A stretch of DNA of 64,000 nt from Salegentibacter sp. R32. Its GTDB lineage: Bacteria; Bacteroidota; Bacteroidia; Flavobacteriales; Flavobacteriaceae. The stretch is taken from contig NZ_RXOM01000032.1 in the NCBI RefSeq assembly GCF_008692195.1, forward strand, positions 124,001-188,000. The letters are read 5' to 3'. The notes beneath the pieces were generated by a model. The model saw only the letters and a program-made list of their open reading frames with translations. It did not search any database and had not been told where the DNA came from. Both the position numbers and the translations under genes were made by a program. This document shows positions 61,932 through 64,000 of this stretch, one piece after another. How positions within the stretch are numbered: position 1 is the first letter of the stretch; each line of letters starts with the position of its first letter.

Positions 61932-64000
61932 TTACTTTTTTGATTTTTCTTCTTCCTCTAATTCTTCACCGTCGGTTAAAATTTGTAAATGAGGTTTTTT
62001 AAGCGTTTTCTTATTGGCAATATTTCTTTCTAAGGAAAGCAATAAAGATGGCAATAATAACAAGTTTGAAAGCATAGCGAAAAGTAAGGTAGCAGAAACC
62101 AATCCGCCTAAGGCTTTGGTGCCGCCAAAACTACTAATCATAAATACGGAAAAACCAAAGAACAATACAATAGAAGTATAGAACATACTTACTGTGGTTT
62201 CCCGAAGTGCGGGATAAACTGATTTTTTAATCTTCCAGTTGTGGGCTTTTAGTTCTTGTCGGTATTTCGCTAAGAAGTGAATGGTGTCATCTACTGAAAT
62301 TCCAAAAGCGATACTAAATACCAAAATGGTGGAAGGTTTTATGGGAATTCCCAAAAAGCCCATCATTCCGGCGGTGATGAGTAAAGGCAATAGATTAGGA
62401 ACTAATGAAATGATAATCATTCTAAACGAACGGAACATCCACGCCATAAAAATAGCAATGAGCACAATAGCTAAAGCTAGAGACATCACTAGGTTTTTGA
62501 CTAAATAAGTAGTTCCTTTTTGAAAGACTAAAGCACGTCCCGTCATCGTAACTTCGTAACGGTCTTCCGGGAAAATTTTATAAATTTTAGGCCAAAGGTT
62601 CTCTTCTATCTTTTCCATTTCTTCTGTACCTACATCTTTCATGAAAACCGTCATCCTTGCATATTGCCCGGTAGAATCTACATAAGCATCTAGCTGGTTA
62701 CTGTTTCCGTTGGAAAGTGATTTGATATAGGGAAATATAAAATTTTGTTCTTGTGAAGTGGGCAGCTGATAGTATTTTGGATTTCCGTTATAATAAGCTT
62801 GTTTGGAATATTTCATCAAATCTACTACAGAAACCGGCTGCGAAAGTTCAGGGATATCTAAGAGCAATTCTTCTAACTGCTGCATCCGTTTTAAGGTAGA
62901 AAGTTTTAAAACCCCTTTTTTTCTTTCAGTATTAATTAAAATTTCAAGTGGTAAAATTCCATCAAATTCTTCTTCAAAAAATTCGATATCCTGAAAGAAA
63001 CCGGTGTCCTTAGGCATATCTTCCAATAAACTTCCTGAAACCCTAATTTGGTAAATCCCAATAATACTTGCCACTAAGAAGATAAGCGAACAAATGTAAA
63101 TGGTAATTCTTCTATATTTTACGGTACGCTGAATCCAATCTACAAAACCTTCAATCCACGTTTTGCCCAAATGCTTTAAATGTTTCTCTTTGGGTCGTGG
63201 CATGTAACTGTAAATAATAGGAATAATGAGGAGGCTTAGAATGAAGATAGCCAGGATATTCACTGAAGCTACAATACCAAATTCTTTTAAAAGAGTACTT
63301 TCTGTAATAATAAAGGTCGCAAAACCAGAAGCGGTGGTAACGTTGGTCATTAAAGTAGCATTCCCTACTTTGGTAATTACCCGTTGAAGGGATTTTGCTT
63401 GGTTTCCGTGATTTTTAATTTCCTGTTGATATTTGTTGATTAGGAAAATACAGTTAGGAATTCCGATAACAATAATTAGTGGTGGAATAATAGCCGTAAG
63501 TACCGTGATTTCATAATGCAACAATCCAAGAAAACCGAAGGACCACATTACTCCAATAATTACGGTAAACATGGAAATTAAAGTGGCTCTAAATGATCTG
63601 AAAAAGAAAAAGAAAATTAAGGAAGTTACCAATAAAGCGCCACCTACAAAGAGTCCGATTTCATCGATGATGCTTTGTGAATTCAAGGTTCTGATGTAAG
63701 GCATCCCAGAAACATGAACTTCTATGTTTTGCTCTTTTTCAAAGTTTTTGATGAGCGGAACAATTTCATCTAAAATGAAAATTTTCCGCCGTTTGGAATT
63801 CACAATATCTTTTTTGATGTAAACCGCAGTTTGTACCGTATTGGTGTTTTTACTGTACACCAATCCTTCATAAAACGGAAGACTGTCAAAAAGCTCCTTT
63901 TTATAATTGGCCGCTTGTTCTTTATTAACGCGGTCTTCTTTTACTAACGGAACTAACTCAAAGCGTGGAGGATTACTAAACTTTTGAAGTTTTTTAAGTT
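61932..64000 (-). CDS. RND/MMPL-family exporter (5' end outside the window)
   Basis: The minus-strand frame is open to the window edge; the visible 689 residues begin within a periplasmic loop. Two sets of membrane helices are seen, each with the MMPL-type core: VIPPLIIVIGIPNCIFLINKY-like in the first half (PPLIIVIGIPNCIFL) and FSIAFGISVDDTIHFLAKY in the second half, with the proton-relay Asp pair. A large loop lies between (about residues 330-490). The C-terminal tail is cytoplasmic and acidic. It likely exports lipids or other hydrophobic compounds; the substrate is unknown. Confidence 0.85.
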   Translation of the reverse strand, partial: LKKLQKFSNPPRFELVPLVKEDRVNKEQAANYKKELFDSLPFYEGLVYSKNTNTVQTAVYIKKDIVNSKRRKIFILDEIVPLIKNFEKEQNIEVHVSGMPYIRTLNSQSIIDEIGLFVGGALLVTSLIFFFFFRSFRATLISMFTVIIGVMWSFGFLGLLHYEITVLTAIIPPLIIVIGIPNCIFLINKYQQEIKNHGNQAKSLQRVITKVGNATLMTNVTTASGFATFIITESTLLKEFGIVASVNILAIFILSLLIIPIIYSYMPRPKEKHLKHLGKTWIEGFVDWIQRTVKYRRITIYICSLIFLVASIIGIYQIRVSGSLLEDMPKDTGFFQDIEFFEEEFDGILPLEILINTERKKGVLKLSTLKRMQQLEELLLDIPELSQPVSVVDLMKYSKQAYYNGNPKYYQLPTSQEQNFIFPYIKSLSNGNSNQLDAYVDSTGQYARMTVFMKDVGTEEMEKIEENLWPKIYKIFPEDRYEVTMTGRALVFQKGTTYLVKNLVMSLALAIVLIAIFMAWMFRSFRMIIISLVPNLLPLLITAGMMGFLGIPIKPSTILVFSIAFGISVDDTIHFLAKYRQELKAHNWKIKKSVYPALRETTVSMFYTSIVLFFGFSVFMISSFGGTKALGGLVSATLLFAMLSNLLLLPSLLLSLERNIANKKTLKKPHLQILTDGEELEEEEKSKK

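Noticed and set aside
1-64000. CRISPR arrays, prophage, rRNA operons
   Set aside because: I saw no regularly spaced direct repeats, phage structural genes or rRNA sequence in the window.

Overview
The window is a contiguous piece of a Bacteroidota chromosome, almost certainly from the family Flavobacteriaceae. The evidence is an AT-rich sequence, Flavobacteriia-type -7 boxes (TAnnTTTG, some with a TTG about 19 bases upstream), a type IX secretion sorting domain, TonB receptors with carboxypeptidase-like N-terminal domains, lipoproteins with an acidic run after the lipid cysteine, families largely confined to this phylum (DUF4271, DUF4296, DUF4374, DUF6252-like), and a DNA polymerase III alpha subunit with a fused proofreading domain. 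I cannot name the genus.

Layout. 1-7.4 kb: housekeeping genes (hemD end, DUF4271, a polyprenol-phosphate sugar transferase, dihydroorotase, tyrS, a LuxE-like enzyme). 7.4-16 kb: a secreted T9SS protein, a duplicated beta-helix lipoprotein and a TonB receptor, divergent from a PhoB/PhoR-like two-component pair. 16-22.3 kb: trmB, a LysE exporter, an alkyltransferase-like protein, Mrp and Nfu iron-sulfur proteins, and a ferredoxin reductase and ferredoxin separated by a toxin-antitoxin pair. 22.3-26.3 kb: a Met-rich barrel protein, DUF3050, a missed small Cys-rich gene and an acyl-CoA dehydrogenase.

26.5-33.3 kb is the most interesting region. It holds five small genes with double-glycine leaders and cysteine-rich cores (4-6 Cys, always even; two have the C-C-CC-C-C order of knottins). 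They lie between a membrane protein combining a degenerate C39-like domain, a VKOR domain and a thioredoxin domain, and a C39-peptidase ABC exporter with its HlyD adaptor. I read this as a dedicated pathway that oxidises, trims and exports disulfide-rich peptides. Repeated leaders, duplicated upstream DNA and a decayed fragment of the exporter gene show it has been expanding by duplication.

33.3-42.3 kb: trmN6, rimM, rpsP (with a long tail), dnaE, trxA and a DUF58 protein. 42.4-52.4 kb: an iron/xenosiderophore-type locus (esterase, PepSY-flavodoxin reductase, DUF2271, ankyrin protein, DUF4374 lipoprotein, TonB receptor, divergent AraC regulator); the receptor gene carries a single-base frameshift. 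52.7-57.4 kb: a stress cluster (UspA, Hsp20, beta-CASP hydrolase, ATP-cone/Mrr-like nuclease). 57.6-58.5 kb: tRNA-Asp followed by a decayed IS200-type transposase gene. 58.5-64 kb: asnS, a three-gene envelope operon of unknown function and a truncated RND/MMPL exporter.
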